Position numbers and translations under genes: made by a program. From Stutzerimonas stutzeri (GTDB lineage: Bacteria > Pseudomonadota > Gammaproteobacteria > Pseudomonadales > Pseudomonadaceae), in NCBI RefSeq assembly GCF_024448715.1, contig NZ_JAMOHZ010000004.1:62001-126000 (forward strand): DNA of 64,000 bases, read 5' to 3'. The notes under the pieces are model-generated. The model made no database searches. It saw nothing but the letters and a program-made list of their open reading frames with translations, and was not told the origin of the DNA. Of this stretch, positions 26,470-36,826 are shown piece by piece. The stretch's first letter is position 1. The number at the start of each line of letters is the position of its first letter.

Positions 26470-28602
26470 TCACGCACGATCCGAGCTCACTCGGAACGTG
26501 TCGGATAACTGATTCAGCCTCGCTGCCGTTTCCTTGACCTGGTCAGAGCTGTAGCGCAGGGTTCGAATTACCTCGGCCATCGCTTGGGTGGTCTGCGCCA
26601 CATGTCCGGCCTGGCGGCCGTGCTCTTTGCTGTTGATATCCATCACTGCGATTACCTCGAACAGTTCCTCCACTGTTTGATGCAGCGTGTCGTTACCATC
26701 TGAAGCAGTACTGGCCTGTTTCATCTGCTCGTCGACGTCGGCAACGCCTTGCTCCATCAGAGCCACTGCCTCGCGAGTAGCGTCACGGATCGACGTAATA
26801 CCCTTGCTTATCTCTTCGGCGGCGTTGGCTGTCCGCGATGCCAGCGCGCGCACCTCATCGGCTACCACTGCAAAACCGCGTCCGTGTTCACCGGCTCGTG
26901 CGGCTTCGATTGCAGCGTTCAACGCCAATAAATTGGTCTGGCTGGTGATGTCGGTAATCAGCGAGACCATTCCGACGATTTCACTGGAGCGCCGGTCAAG
27001 CTGCTGTACGCTGTGAGCCGAGCTTTCAACAATATCTCGAATCTTCTGCGTGCCAGTACTGACGGTTTCCAAACGTTCACGAGCCGACTCGACTACATGC
27101 CCCATGGTCTGTTTCATTTGCGCAGCGGTATCCGAAGCACTACTGACCGTCTGCAGCTGGGCCTCGATCATGCCCAACATTTGATTGATAGTCAGCGTGA
27201 CTTCCTCCGCTGTATCGCTGGCCCCCTGGTTATGCTTGAGCATCTGTTCGCTGTTGTGCAGCGCATGTTGGCTGGCCTGTTTGAGCCGTCCGACAATGGT
27301 GTCTAGGTTATCGATGAAGCTGTTCACCCAGCGTCCGAGCTCGCCGGTCTCGTCGGGTACGAAACGCGTAGTGTCCAGTCGCTGCCGCAGATTGCCTTCC
27401 CCCTCCGCAATGTTGCGGATGATTTCGGTCATACGACCCATTCGACGTGCCAGCTTCTTGGTGCCGTTGCGCCAGAACCACCACGCCGATGCGGTTAATA
27501 CGCCCAGTTCGATCAGGCCAGCGAAAGGCTGCTGGAGTTCGGACCAGGCCAGACCGACTTGTGTGCCGGCAATCATTACCATGAGGAGAAGGAACTGCTT
27601 CATCAGGTCATAGCTGAGCGAGCGGTATCGGTATACCTCCTCGAGATCGGCTTCGCACATCATTCCCCAGCGATCGGGCGAGCCGGAAAGACTGAAAGTC
27701 ACACCTTTGCCGATGACCGGGATATGACGATAGTCGGCGTACCCTGGGTAGCAGACGTAAGTATTTTGTCCCTTGCGGATCGTCTCGCGAACACCGGGGT
27801 GTAGCTGGCCGGTCGCCGGGTCAGTAAAGCGAACCTCGAACTCGGTATGCTCGCGGACGCTCACCGTGCTCCATGCCGTACGGATACCGTCTTTCAGGTT
27901 GTCGCCATGGCTGAAGGTGTTGTCCTCGAAGCGCGATCGCGATAACGCTCGGCCCGGCTCGATGGACGAGTCGAAGCGCGACTCGACCATAAAAATGTAG
28001 TTGTCCCCTGACTCTTGGTAAATATGTCCTGCTTCTCGCTGAATCAAATCACCAAGTACGTCATTGGGGACTCGCGCGCAAAGGCAACCGCCACAAGCTA
28101 GCGGTTGGTAAAACATCAGCGTTACGGCGTCATGGAAACTGGATGTCGACGCGCCCAGCAACCGGGTGCGCGGATCGACATATGGGCCGTGCAGAAAACG
28201 TTGGCGCAGACCGGTGCGTACGGCACTGGCATTCAGATTGTCCGGTGTGGAGTCAGAGACGCTGCTTTTGATGAGTTTTCCGGACGCATCGAGCAGAAAC
28301 AACTCCGTCGCGTCCGGCATTTTGCTTTTGAGAAGGGCCAGTTGTTCGCGGCTGACGCCCGAGAGGTCCACCGCCACTGCTTGGCCGATCGCTTCCAGCG
28401 TCGTCCACTGGTTGTCGCACCATTGCTGAAGCAGCTTTACTCTCGTGGCCGACAGGCTTTCAAAGATCCCCTCAAGCTGTTCGTAGCGATTCGAATTGAC
28501 CCAGCAGGCCCAACCCATGCGCAATTTGCTGGTATTGCCGAACCACGGCAGCCAGCTACGCTCTGGCCTGCTGAGCGCCATCTCATCGCTGCAAAGTGTC
28601 AT
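26470..28602 (-). CDS. Methyl-accepting chemotaxis protein with N-terminal soluble sensor
   Basis: A 710-residue chemoreceptor. Residues 1-330 form a soluble domain with a PDC/Cache-like flavour ([42 protein letters not shown]). Two membrane helices follow back to back (about 335-352 and 360-377), then a HAMP-like region and the MA signalling domain, with hairpin tip [21 protein letters not shown]. No N-terminal membrane helix is visible, so the sensor is predicted cytoplasmic, unlike classical receptors. A Cys group (C170, C173, C175) is striking. It is transcribed alone; AAGGG lies eight bases before the ATG. Confidence 0.88.
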   Translation of the reverse strand: MTLCSDEMALSRPERSWLPWFGNTSKLRMGWACWVNSNRYEQLEGIFESLSATRVKLLQQWCDNQWTTLEAIGQAVAVDLSGVSREQLALLKSKMPDATELFLLDASGKLIKSSVSDSTPDNLNASAVRTGLRQRFLHGPYVDPRTRLLGASTSSFHDAVTLMFYQPLACGGCLCARVPNDVLGDLIQREAGHIYQESGDNYIFMVESRFDSSIEPGRALSRSRFEDNTFSHGDNLKDGIRTAWSTVSVREHTEFEVRFTDPATGQLHPGVRETIRKGQNTYVCYPGYADYRHIPVIGKGVTFSLSGSPDRWGMMCEADLEEVYRYRSLSYDLMKQFLLLMVMIAGTQVGLAWSELQQPFAGLIELGVLTASAWWFWRNGTKKLARRMGRMTEIIRNIAEGEGNLRQRLDTTRFVPDETGELGRWVNSFIDNLDTIVGRLKQASQHALHNSEQMLKHNQGASDTAEEVTLTINQMLGMIEAQLQTVSSASDTAAQMKQTMGHVVESARERLETVSTGTQKIRDIVESSAHSVQQLDRRSSEIVGMVSLITDITSQTNLLALNAAIEAARAGEHGRGFAVVADEVRALASRTANAAEEISKGITSIRDATREAVALMEQGVADVDEQMKQASTASDGNDTLHQTVEELFEVIAVMDINSKEHGRQAGHVAQTTQAMAEVIRTLRYSSDQVKETAARLNQLSDTFRVSSDRA

Positions 28603-28853
28603 GCATAGCCCTTATTTCAAAAATGCTAATGCTTTCCTGCAAAAAGCGAACCCAATATGTTTCCATTTGATTTACGGGTACTGGTCGGATCACATGATGA
28701 TTGGCTGCCGGATGCACAGCGCTTCGCCACGTAAAGAAGCGCACATAACTACGCTAACAACGCATCATTACAGTGCGAAAGGCCATCATAGTGCCAGCTT
28801 TTGGGGTTGTGGTAGCTGGAGGTGGAAAGTAACCATGATCGACGCTTGGGATC

Positions 28854-29822
28854 CTAGCAGCGCGAAAACCGCTGTCGGTACTTCGCCGGGGTGAGCGCGG
28901 TCAGTTCCTTGAACATTCGCCGCATATTGGAGTCGCTGCTAAAACCCAACTCGGCGCTGATGGAGCTGACCGACGCGGAGGTCAGAGTGAGACGTTCGCT
29001 CACCTGACTCAACTTAATGCGCCGTGCATAGGCGGCCGCAGGCACTCCCGTCTCACCTCTTATCTTGCGTGCCAGTGAGCGTTCGGACATGCCAAGTTCT
29101 ATAGCCAGCTTCAGCAGGGTGATTTGTTCGGCTGGCAGTCGTTCCACCAGGGCATGAACCTGACGCAGCAGCCTGCTGGGTTGCTCGATGAGACTTATGG
29201 CCTGAAATGCGTCATGCGACAGTGCGGGACGTGGGAGCACCATCAATTTTATGAGGTCGCGAAAAACCGCGGGACTGACGTGTCGCTCAATCAACGATTG
29301 TGCGATCGGCAGATAGCCGTTTACTCCCGTAGCGGTGGCGTTGCTCTCGTTGAAAATGCAATTTTTCTCGCTCTGCCAGCGGATCTTTGGATAACGCTTG
29401 AGCATCGTGTCAGCCAGCCACCAGGTTACGGTCGCGCACTGGTTGTTCAGGCGGCCACTCGCAGCTGTCAGGCAAACACCCACACAGTAGCTCCACAGCT
29501 GGCAACGCTTTCCTTGTCTGGATAAGGCGGCCACGAGGTCAGCATTAGCAGCCAGTGTCTTATCGATATGTTGTGCTGATTCTGCCCAGAATCCGGGTAT
29601 CAATATGGCTTCGAGTGCACCGTCGTTGAGGGCATGTGTTGCTTGCAGAACCAAGCCATGTGCGCATGCAATCGGGCCGCTCTGCAAGGCAATGAAGCGC
29701 GCTTCAAAAAGCGGTAGCCCGGTTCGACGGTTGGCGGCATGCAGCATATCTGCAAAAGCGAGCAGGCCGGCAGGCATGCAGCCGGGGAACAGGAGAAGGC
29801 CTACTCGAAGCGTTCTGGACAT
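28854..29822 (-). CDS. GlxA-family transcriptional regulator (DJ-1/PfpI plus AraC helix-turn-helix)
   Basis: A 322-residue regulator. Residues 5-190 form a DJ-1/PfpI-like domain with SYCVGVCLTAASG (C113, C117) at the nucleophile-elbow position; residues 225-320 form the AraC DNA-binding domain (LAIELGMSERSLARKI and ISAELGFSSDSNMRRMF). Members often regulate amine or quaternary-amine catabolism, but no such genes are nearby. ATG at 29822 (MSRTLRVGLLLFPG) is preferred over 29858. It is divergent from the MBL-fold gene at 29912, its most likely target. Confidence 0.84.
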   Translation of the reverse strand: MSRTLRVGLLLFPGCMPAGLLAFADMLHAANRRTGLPLFEARFIALQSGPIACAHGLVLQATHALNDGALEAILIPGFWAESAQHIDKTLAANADLVAALSRQGKRCQLWSYCVGVCLTAASGRLNNQCATVTWWLADTMLKRYPKIRWQSEKNCIFNESNATATGVNGYLPIAQSLIERHVSPAVFRDLIKLMVLPRPALSHDAFQAISLIEQPSRLLRQVHALVERLPAEQITLLKLAIELGMSERSLARKIRGETGVPAAAYARRIKLSQVSERLTLTSASVSSISAELGFSSDSNMRRMFKELTALTPAKYRQRFSRC

Positions 29823-29911
29823 GGCTTGAAATGAACCAAATATGTCTAAATTGGCCATTATGGCTGCAGTTGTTGTTCGGCACCATGAAGTCCTACCTGA
29901 GGGGCTTCATG

Positions 29912-30691
29912 ATGAAAATTCAGCAGATCCGCAACGCCACAATTATTCTCGAACTGGGTCCTTACCGCGTTCTCGTCGATCCCATGCTGGCGAAAAAAGG
30001 AGCGCTTCCTCCACTACGGGTGTTGTCCGCACGGCAGAGAAACCCTGTGGTTGAGCTACCTGATTCGGCAGCTGACGCGCTCGAAGGCGTAACCCACTGC
30101 TTGATCACGCACTGTCAGAAAGGCCATTTCGACCACCTCGACCGGGCCGCCAAGCACTGGCTTAGAGAGCGGCAGATTCCCGTCATCTGTACCCCTCATG
30201 ATGCGCCGCATCTCGCGGAACGAGGCCTGAATGTCCAGCCACTTCCAGATGATCATGAGCAGCCAAGCCCATTCCTGGATGGGCTTATTCGTACGGTCAG
30301 GTGCACTCATGGTAATGGCCTGATCGGGAAGTTGATGGAGCACGGCGTTGGCTATCTGATCGAGATACCCGGCGAGCCCAGCCTGTATCTGGCGGGCGAC
30401 ACCGTTCTCACTGCGGCGGTTCGAGAGTTTGTCCTGCAGCATCAACCTCAGGTCAGCGTTGTTCCCGCAGGAGGAGCGCGTTTCGATATCGGCGGCGACA
30501 TCATCATGGGTGTCGATGAGGTGCTTGAATTCACGCGATTGAGTCGGGGCAGGGTAGTGGCCAACCATCTTGAGGCTATCAGCCACTGTCCTGTTACCCG
30601 AGAGGAATTGGCGACTGCTGCAATTGGCGCTGGCGTGGCCCATCAGCTACTTATTCCGGCCGATGGGCAGACGTTAGTCATGAATTGCTAA
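29912..30691 (+). CDS. MBL-fold (UlaG-like) metallo-hydrolase
   Basis: A 259-residue predicted cytoplasmic hydrolase. It starts MKIQQIRNATIILELGPYRVLVDP, as UlaG/RomA-like proteins do. The metal motif is atypically spaced: H67-CQKG-H72-F-D74-H75. Later ligands are likely in TVRCTHGNG (about residue 158), LAGDT (about 188) and ANHLEA (about 237). ATG 29912 (second of two adjacent ATGs) is chosen because GAGGGG lies seven bases upstream. Substrate unknown; regulation by the divergent GlxA-type protein is inferred. Confidence 0.83.
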   Translation: MKIQQIRNATIILELGPYRVLVDPMLAKKGALPPLRVLSARQRNPVVELPDSAADALEGVTHCLITHCQKGHFDHLDRAAKHWLRERQIPVICTPHDAPHLAERGLNVQPLPDDHEQPSPFLDGLIRTVRCTHGNGLIGKLMEHGVGYLIEIPGEPSLYLAGDTVLTAAVREFVLQHQPQVSVVPAGGARFDIGGDIIMGVDEVLEFTRLSRGRVVANHLEAISHCPVTREELATAAIGAGVAHQLLIPADGQTLVMNC

Positions 30692-30725
30692 GCAGGGCTT
30701 TCAATAATGTTCAGCCCTGCGTTTG
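30692..30725 (+). terminator. Hairpin after MBL-fold gene
   Basis: GCAGGGCT (30692-30699) pairs perfectly with AGCCCTGC (30713-30720); only GTTT follows. It starts right at the stop codon of the MBL gene. Confidence 0.5.
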
Positions 30726-30827
30726 CAGTAATGGCGTAAGGATGAGCTGATCGATCAGCCATCACGGAAGTGCTTACCGGAGCTGCAGCGGGGAGCGCAG
30801 CGCTACCTGTCAGTCACGCCCCGTTTC

Positions 30828-32201
30828 TTAGGTGACCACCCGATAGCAGGGCACGTATGGCCTGTCGCCGGGCAACTTCATGCGGTGCTGTTCGACGAAG
30901 GCCTGCAGTAAGTTATCCAGTGGCTTCATGATCGCCGCGTCACCATGTATCTCGTAACGGCCGTATTGCTCGATGCGCCGGATACCTTTGTCTTTGACGT
31001 TGCCTGCGACGATGCCGGAAAAGGCGCGGCGCAGGTTTGCCGCCAATAGATGCGGTGGCACGTCGCGGGTCAGTTGCAGGCTGGCCATGTTTTCGTGAGT
31101 CGGATCGAATGGATGCTGGAAACCTTCTTCGATCTTCAACAGCCAGTTGAAATGGAACGCATCGTTGCGCTCGCGACGGAACTGCTTGACCGCCTTCAGC
31201 CCCTCGACCATCTGCCGCGCCACCTCGGCCGGGTCGTCGATGACGATCTGGTAGTGCTGCTGGGCCTCTTCACCGAGGGTGGCGCCGACGAATTCGCGCA
31301 ATTGCCGCAGGTAGGGCGCGGCGCTTTCCGGGCCGGTGAGGATGACCGGGAAGGGCACGTCGCGATTGTCCGGGTGCAGCAGGATGCCCAGCAGGTAGAG
31401 AAATTCCTCGGCAGTGCCGACGCCGCCGGGGAAGATGATGATGCCGTGACCGACACGGACGAAGGCTTCCAGACGCTTTTCGATGTCAGGCAGGATCACC
31501 AGTTCGTTGACGATCGGGTTCGGCGCCTCGGCAGCGATGATGCCTGGCTCTGTCAGACCCAAGTAGCGGCCGGCTACGATGCGCTGCTTGGCGTGGGCGA
31601 TGGTTGCGCCCTTCATCGGACCTTTCATCACACCCGGGCCGCAGCCGGTGCAGATGTTCAGTTTGCGCAAGCCCAGCTCGTGGCCGACCCGCTTGGCGTA
31701 CTTGTATTCCTCGCTGCTGATCGAGTGCCCGCCCCAGCACACCACCATGTTCGGTTCCGCGCCGGGCCGCAGCGTGCGGGCATTGCGCAGCAGGTGGAAG
31801 ACGTAATCGGTGATTCCCTGGGAACTGCTCAGGTCGATGCGTGGGCTGCCCAGTTCGCTTTCGGTGTAGACGATGTCGCGCAATGCGCTGAAGAGCATTT
31901 CCCGCGTGCTGGCAATCATCTCGCCATCGACGAAGGCATCGGCGGGTGCGTTGAGCAGCTCCAGCCGCACGCCACGGTCCTGCTGATGGATGCGGACCTC
32001 GAAGTCGTCGTAGGCCTCGAGGATGGTCTTTGCGTTGTCGATGCGCGCCCCAGTGTTGAGGATCGCCAAGGCGCACTGGCGGAACAGCGTGTAGGTGCTG
32101 CCCGAGCTGGCTTCGCTCAGTTGTTGGACTTCCCGTTGAGACAGCGTTTCCAGGCTGCCCTTGGGACTGACGGAGGCATTGATTACATAGCGTGAGGTCA
32201 T
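30828..32201 (-). CDS. ppnN: Pyrimidine/purine nucleotide 5'-monophosphate nucleosidase
   Basis: PpnN (YgdH) hydrolyses nucleoside monophosphates to base and ribose 5-phosphate and is a (p)ppGpp target in E. coli. It has 457 residues, the family length: N-terminal DUF4478-type domain, central LOG/Rossmann domain with CWGGHSISSEEY, CTGCGPGVMKGPMKGA and the catalytic PGGVGTAEE, and a C-terminal DUF3412-type domain (FDPTHENM, IHGDAAIMKPLDNLL). Cytoplasmic. It stands alone between the MBL gene and a 406-base gap. Confidence 0.93.
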   Translation of the reverse strand: MTSRYVINASVSPKGSLETLSQREVQQLSEASSGSTYTLFRQCALAILNTGARIDNAKTILEAYDDFEVRIHQQDRGVRLELLNAPADAFVDGEMIASTREMLFSALRDIVYTESELGSPRIDLSSSQGITDYVFHLLRNARTLRPGAEPNMVVCWGGHSISSEEYKYAKRVGHELGLRKLNICTGCGPGVMKGPMKGATIAHAKQRIVAGRYLGLTEPGIIAAEAPNPIVNELVILPDIEKRLEAFVRVGHGIIIFPGGVGTAEEFLYLLGILLHPDNRDVPFPVILTGPESAAPYLRQLREFVGATLGEEAQQHYQIVIDDPAEVARQMVEGLKAVKQFRRERNDAFHFNWLLKIEEGFQHPFDPTHENMASLQLTRDVPPHLLAANLRRAFSGIVAGNVKDKGIRRIEQYGRYEIHGDAAIMKPLDNLLQAFVEQHRMKLPGDRPYVPCYRVVT

Positions 32202-32607
32202 TGTTGTTTCCCTGAAAACAATGCCACCGGGCCAGGCAGGTCAGGCGCATCAGGATAGTGAGCGCAGCATCAGTGGCAGCGCGCGTTTGTACAGTCGTGC
32301 GGAAGTGTCGTGCCAGCTCCTTGAACGGCGAATGCTGCAGACGGAATCGATCCGCAACTGAGCCGATGGCTGAAGCCGGCATCTTACCAGCCGTGGCGAC
32401 GAGCACCGGCGGGGATTACTTGACGCTGACGACATGGAATAGGTTCCTCGCTCTGCCCTTGTAGCTACGGCCGTAGCTATTGGATTCGACAGCAAGCGGA
32501 GCCGATAGATTTCGCGTCGCAAAGTCGATTTCACTAGCGATCACTGCAAGAGCCAGCAGCAACGAGATGAGGGTTGCGATGGCATTGCTCGGTTGCGGCA
32601 GGCCCGT
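32202..32607. other. Intergenic region between ppnN and thrB, with an 18-base palindrome
   Basis: No convincing gene in 406 bases. It must contain the ppnN promoter (minus strand). A perfect palindrome, TAGCTACGGCCGTAGCTA, lies at 32462-32479. It has no T-run, so it could be an operator, a degenerate repeat or a hairpin ending the thrB message. This gap is the right edge of the accessory stretch. Confidence 0.5.
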
Positions 32608-33558
32608 CTAGAACGCGAATGGCAGCGCGCTATGAAACTGCTGGCGGGCGGCGAGCAGGCGGCGGAATTCTTCTGGGTCCTTGATCAACACCGGTTGCCC
32701 AGCGAAGTTTTGCGCGGCGATCAGACGCGAGAGCCAGAAACGCACGCAGGCGACGCGCAGCATGGGCTGCCACAGCTCGGCTTCGGCTGGGGTGAAGCGG
32801 CGCAGGGCGGAATAGGCGGCCAGCAGCGCTCGGCTGCGCTCTTCGTCGATTTCGCCGTTGGGGTGCGAGCACCAGTCGTTAACCGTGATCGCGATGTCGT
32901 AGAGCATCGGCCCCGAACAGGCGTTGTAGAAGTCGATCACGCCGGTGAGGTGACTGCCCTCGAACAGAACGTTGTCGCGGAACAGGTCGGCATGCAGGTT
33001 GGCCCGCGGCAGGGCCAGAATTTTCGGTTTCAATTCGGCGATTTCGGCGAGGCCATCACGCAACAAGGGCAACTGGTCTTCGCTCAGCGACATAGCGAGG
33101 CTGGGACCTTCTTCCTGCATCCAGTCCAGGCCGCGATCGCTGCGGCGTTCGAGGATGTGCTCGCGGGTCGCCAGATGCAGCCGCGCCAGCAGCCGTCCCA
33201 CCTCGGCACAGTGATGGGTATTAGGTGAGGTGACGTGTTTGCCCGGTAGCCGCGGCTGCAGCATTGCGGGTTTTTCTGCCAGGGAGCGCAGCGCTTCGCC
33301 GCGCTCGGTGCGCAATGCATAGGGCACCGGCAGACCGGCGCGGTGCAGCACATCGAGCAGTTCGATAAAGAACGGCAGATCCTGGGTCGGGCCGCGTTCG
33401 ACCAGCGTCAGGACATATTCGCCCTGTTCCAGGCTGATAAAGAAATTGCTGTTCTCGCTACCGGCGGCGATGCCTTCGAAGTCGCGTAGGCGCCCCAGTT
33501 GATAAGGTGCGAGAAAGGCTTCCAGCTCTTCGCGTTGCAGAGGCGTGAATACAGACAT
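32608..33558 (-). CDS. thrB: Homoserine kinase (ThrB, aminoglycoside-phosphotransferase-like type)
   Basis: Phosphorylates homoserine in threonine biosynthesis. It has 316 residues and belongs to the APH/choline-kinase-fold type used by pseudomonads rather than the GHMP type of E. coli. The catalytic loop is ANLHADLFRDNVL (His, Asp, Asn) and the metal-binding motif is GVIDFYNACSGP. N-terminal lobe shows SENSNFFI and YVLTLVE. It lies 30 bases after the DUF2782 gene start region on the same strand, as in P. aeruginosa, next to polA. Confidence 0.94.
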   Translation of the reverse strand: MSVFTPLQREELEAFLAPYQLGRLRDFEGIAAGSENSNFFISLEQGEYVLTLVERGPTQDLPFFIELLDVLHRAGLPVPYALRTERGEALRSLAEKPAMLQPRLPGKHVTSPNTHHCAEVGRLLARLHLATREHILERRSDRGLDWMQEEGPSLAMSLSEDQLPLLRDGLAEIAELKPKILALPRANLHADLFRDNVLFEGSHLTGVIDFYNACSGPMLYDIAITVNDWCSHPNGEIDEERSRALLAAYSALRRFTPAEAELWQPMLRVACVRFWLSRLIAAQNFAGQPVLIKDPEEFRRLLAARQQFHSALPFAF

Positions 33559-33588
33559 GACGTGCCTTCCGTTACGTTTTGCGCTGCG

Positions 33589-33870
33589 TTACCAGCTGAA
33601 GATTTCCCAGGCCGGAATCAGCATGTCCGGGCGGTCGGCGCGGATGAAGTTACTGTCACCATCAGCGCGGACGAGAAAGTATGGCTTGCCGGTCTTGGGC
33701 GTGATCTTCACAGCATAGAGGAAGCCATTGACCCGGTACTCCTCGACGGTGCGATCACCTTCCTGGCGGATGGTCACGTCGGGCTCGCCCTCGACCGACT
33801 CCTGGGCAAAACCGGTGAGCGGCACGAGCGCCAGCAGGCTGGCCAGCATCAGAGGTTTGACTGCTCGCAT
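33589..33870 (-). CDS. DUF2782 family small exported protein
   Basis: A 93-residue protein with a signal peptide (residues 1-22, ending PLTGFAQ). The mature part, [34 protein letters not shown] in segments, is the DUF2782 domain. It is predicted periplasmic; function unknown. It is probably cotranscribed with thrB (30-base gap) and faces polA divergently across 76 bases. Confidence 0.86.
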   Translation of the reverse strand: MRAVKPLMLASLLALVPLTGFAQESVEGEPDVTIRQEGDRTVEEYRVNGFLYAVKITPKTGKPYFLVRADGDSNFIRADRPDMLIPAWEIFSW

Positions 33871-33946
33871 GATAACCTTGCCCCTTTGTCGTCAGATGGT
33901 CCGATGCATTCTAGCTGCGGGCCCGCCGAAAAGGTTGATCCTGCTC

Positions 33947-36691
33947 ATGAGCCAAGCGCCCCTCGTTCTGGTGGACGGTTCGTCCTACCTCTATCGCGCC
34001 TTCCACGCCCTGCCGCCGCTGACCACCTCCACCGGTAAACCCACCGGCGCGGTCAAGGGTGTGCTGAACATGTTGCTGTCGCTACGCAAGCAATATCCGG
34101 ACAGCCCGTTTGCAGTGGTCTTCGATGCCAAGGGGCCGACGTTCCGCGACACTCTGTTCGCCGAATACAAATCCCACCGCCCGCCGATGCCGGATGATTT
34201 GCGTGGTCAGGTCGAGCCGTTGCACGCCAGCGTTCGCGCCCTCGGCATGCCGCTGTTGTGCGTAGATGGCGTGGAGGCTGACGACGTGATCGGTACGTTG
34301 GCGCGCCAATGCGCGGCGCTCAAACGCGATGTGGTTATCTCCACTGGCGACAAGGACATGGCCCAGCTGGTCTGCCCGCATGTGACTCTGGTCAACACCA
34401 TGACCGGCAGCGTCTATGACATCGAAGGCGTCAGGACCAAGTTCGGTGTCGGCCCCGAGCTGATCATCGATTTTCTCGCGCTGATGGGCGACAAGGTAGA
34501 CAACATCCCGGGCGTGCCCGGCGTCGGCGAGAAGACCGCCTGCGGCTTGCTCAACGGCATTCCCGGCGGCATCAAGGGGCTTTACGAGAACCTCGAAAAA
34601 GTCTGCGACCTGCCAATCCGCGGCGCCAAGTCGCTGGCCGTCAAGCTCGAGGAGCACCGCGACGCGGCGTTTATGTCTTACGAGCTGGCGACGATCAAGA
34701 TTGATGTGCCGCTGGATGTACAGGTCGCCGATCTGATGCCCGGCGAGCCGCACCGCGAAGCGCTGATCGCGTTGTACCGCGAGCTGGAATTCAAGGCCTG
34801 GCTCGACGAGCTGCTGCGCGAAGCAAAAGCTGCCGGCGAGAATTGCGAGGTGCAGCCGGAGGGCTGTTCGATCCAGGCAGAAGCCGAGTACGACACCATT
34901 CTCGATCAGGGCGAATTCGACGCCTGGCTGGCCAAGCTGGAGAGCGCCGACTGTTTCGCCTTCGATACCGAGACCACCAGTCTCGATGCCCAGAAGGCGC
35001 AACTGGTGGGCGTTTCCTTTGCGATCGAGACGGGGAAAGCCGCGTACGTACCGCTGTGCCACAGCTACATGGGCGTGCCGCAGCAGCTCGACCGTGATGC
35101 GGTGCTCGCCGCCCTGAAGCCGCTGCTGGAAGATTCGACCAAGCGCAAGATCTGCCAGCACGGCAAGTACGACATGAACGTGCTGATGCACTACGGCATC
35201 GAAATTCGCGGCATGACCTTCGACACCATGCTCGAATCCTACGTGCTCGACGCCACCGCCACGCGCCATGACATGGACAGCCTGGCGCTGAAATATCTGG
35301 GCCGCGGCACCATCCGTTTCGAGGACATTGCTGGCAAAGGCGCCAAACAGCTGAGCTTCGACCAGATCGCCATCGAGCAGGCCGGGCCTTATGCCGCCGA
35401 AGACGCCGACGTCACGCTGCGCCTGCACCAGACTTTGCTGGCCAAGCTCGGAGCCACGCCGTCGCTGCTCAAGGTACTGAACGAGATCGAGATGCCGCTG
35501 GTGCCGGTGTTGGCGCGAATCGAGCGCAACGGTGCGCTGGTGGATGCCAATCTGCTCGGGCTGCAAAGTGTCGAGCTGGGCGAGCGGCTGATCGAGCTGG
35601 AGCGTGAGGCCTACGATATCGCCGGTGAAGAATTCAACCTCGGTTCGCCCAAGCAGCTCTGCGCGATTCTCTACGACAAGCTGGGTTGCCCGGTGCTGTC
35701 GAAAACCGCCGGTGGCCAGCCTTCGACGGCCGAAAGCGTGCTGGCCGAATTGGCCGAGCGTGACTACCCGCTGCCCAAGGTGATCACGCAGCACCGCTCT
35801 TTAAGCAAGCTCAAGGGCACCTACACCGACAAGCTGCCGCAACAGATCAATCCGCGCACCGGCCGCATTCACACCAGCTATCACCAGGCAGTGACAGCGA
35901 CCGGGCGCCTTTCCTCCAGCGACCCGAACCTGCAGAACATCCCGATCAGAACGGCCGAGGGCCGACGCATCCGCCAGGCCTTCGTCGCGGCGCCGGGCTA
36001 CAAATTGCTGGCGGCCGACTACTCGCAGATCGAGCTGCGCATCATGGCGCACCTGGCGCAGGACGAAGGCTTGCTCTACGCCTTCCAGAACGACCTGGAC
36101 GTGCACCGCGCCACCGCTGCCGAGGTGTTCGGCGTGGAGCTGGATCAGGTCAGCAACGACCAGCGGCGCAGCGCCAAGGCGATCAACTTCGGCTTGATCT
36201 ACGGCATGAGCGCCTTCGGCCTGGCCAAGCAGATCGACGTCAGCCGCGGGGAAGCACAGGCCTATATCGACCGCTACTTCGCCCGCTACCCCGGCGTGCT
36301 CGCTTACATGGAACGCACCCGTACCCAGGCGGCGGAACAAGGCTACGTCGAAACCCTGTTCGGGCGTCGGCTGTACCTGCCGGAGATCAACTCGAAGAAC
36401 GGCGCCATGCGCAAAGGCGCCGAGCGCACCGCGATCAATGCGCCGATGCAGGGCACCGCGGCGGATATCATCAAGCGCGCCATGATCAGCGTCGACAACT
36501 GGTTGCAGGAGAGCGGGCTGGATGCGCGGGTGATTCTGCAGGTGCACGACGAACTGGTGCTGGAGGTGCGCGAGGATCTGATCGAGCAGGTGCGTGAGCG
36601 CATCTGCCCGCTGATGAGCCAGGCGGCCGAGCTGGATGTGCCGCTACTGGTCGAGGCCGGCATCGGCGACAACTGGGACGAGGCGCACTGA
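33947..36691 (+). CDS. polA: DNA polymerase I
   Basis: Repair and Okazaki-fragment polymerase; 914 residues. It has a 5'-nuclease domain ([53 protein letters not shown]), an intact 3'-5' exonuclease ([11 protein letters not shown]), and a family A polymerase domain (motif [14 protein letters not shown]-helix [14 protein letters not shown], motif [10 protein letters not shown]). Start ATG at 33947 ([13 protein letters not shown]); an upstream in-frame extension overlaps the divergent DUF2782 gene and is not coding. ErsA follows it. Confidence 0.97.
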   Translation: MSQAPLVLVDGSSYLYRAFHALPPLTTSTGKPTGAVKGVLNMLLSLRKQYPDSPFAVVFDAKGPTFRDTLFAEYKSHRPPMPDDLRGQVEPLHASVRALGMPLLCVDGVEADDVIGTLARQCAALKRDVVISTGDKDMAQLVCPHVTLVNTMTGSVYDIEGVRTKFGVGPELIIDFLALMGDKVDNIPGVPGVGEKTACGLLNGIPGGIKGLYENLEKVCDLPIRGAKSLAVKLEEHRDAAFMSYELATIKIDVPLDVQVADLMPGEPHREALIALYRELEFKAWLDELLREAKAAGENCEVQPEGCSIQAEAEYDTILDQGEFDAWLAKLESADCFAFDTETTSLDAQKAQLVGVSFAIETGKAAYVPLCHSYMGVPQQLDRDAVLAALKPLLEDSTKRKICQHGKYDMNVLMHYGIEIRGMTFDTMLESYVLDATATRHDMDSLALKYLGRGTIRFEDIAGKGAKQLSFDQIAIEQAGPYAAEDADVTLRLHQTLLAKLGATPSLLKVLNEIEMPLVPVLARIERNGALVDANLLGLQSVELGERLIELEREAYDIAGEEFNLGSPKQLCAILYDKLGCPVLSKTAGGQPSTAESVLAELAERDYPLPKVITQHRSLSKLKGTYTDKLPQQINPRTGRIHTSYHQAVTATGRLSSSDPNLQNIPIRTAEGRRIRQAFVAAPGYKLLAADYSQIELRIMAHLAQDEGLLYAFQNDLDVHRATAAEVFGVELDQVSNDQRRSAKAINFGLIYGMSAFGLAKQIDVSRGEAQAYIDRYFARYPGVLAYMERTRTQAAEQGYVETLFGRRLYLPEINSKNGAMRKGAERTAINAPMQGTAADIIKRAMISVDNWLQESGLDARVILQVHDELVLEVREDLIEQVRERICPLMSQAAELDVPLLVEAGIGDNWDEAH

Positions 36692-36793
36692 TGTCGGCTA
36701 GGCGTCATGGTGCATCGACAGCGCAAATTGTTCAGCGAATCTCCGTGGTAAAGCGCTTCGATAAACATAAGCAAAAAAAATTAAAATTCCGAT

Positions 36794-36820
36794 GAACTTG
36801 GGTGCAAATACCCAGTCTTA
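36794..36820 (+). promoter_or_regulatory. AlgU (sigma-22/RpoE-type) promoter of the ErsA RNA
   Basis: GAACTT at 36794-36799 and TCTTA at 36816-36820 with a 16-base spacer match the AlgU consensus GAACTT-N16/17-TCTGA closely. The -10 element lies about six bases before the predicted RNA start. In P. aeruginosa ersA is known to be AlgU-dependent. Confidence 0.8.
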
Positions 36821-36826
36821 GGCTAC

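Noticed and set aside
31050..32195. 381-codon plus-strand ORF opposite ppnN
   Set aside because: Shadow of ppnN; no start signal and no recognisable domain.
34082..35794. 570-codon minus-strand ORF within polA
   Set aside because: Antisense shadow of the polA exonuclease region in high-GC DNA; composition is atypical and polA motifs are intact on the plus strand.
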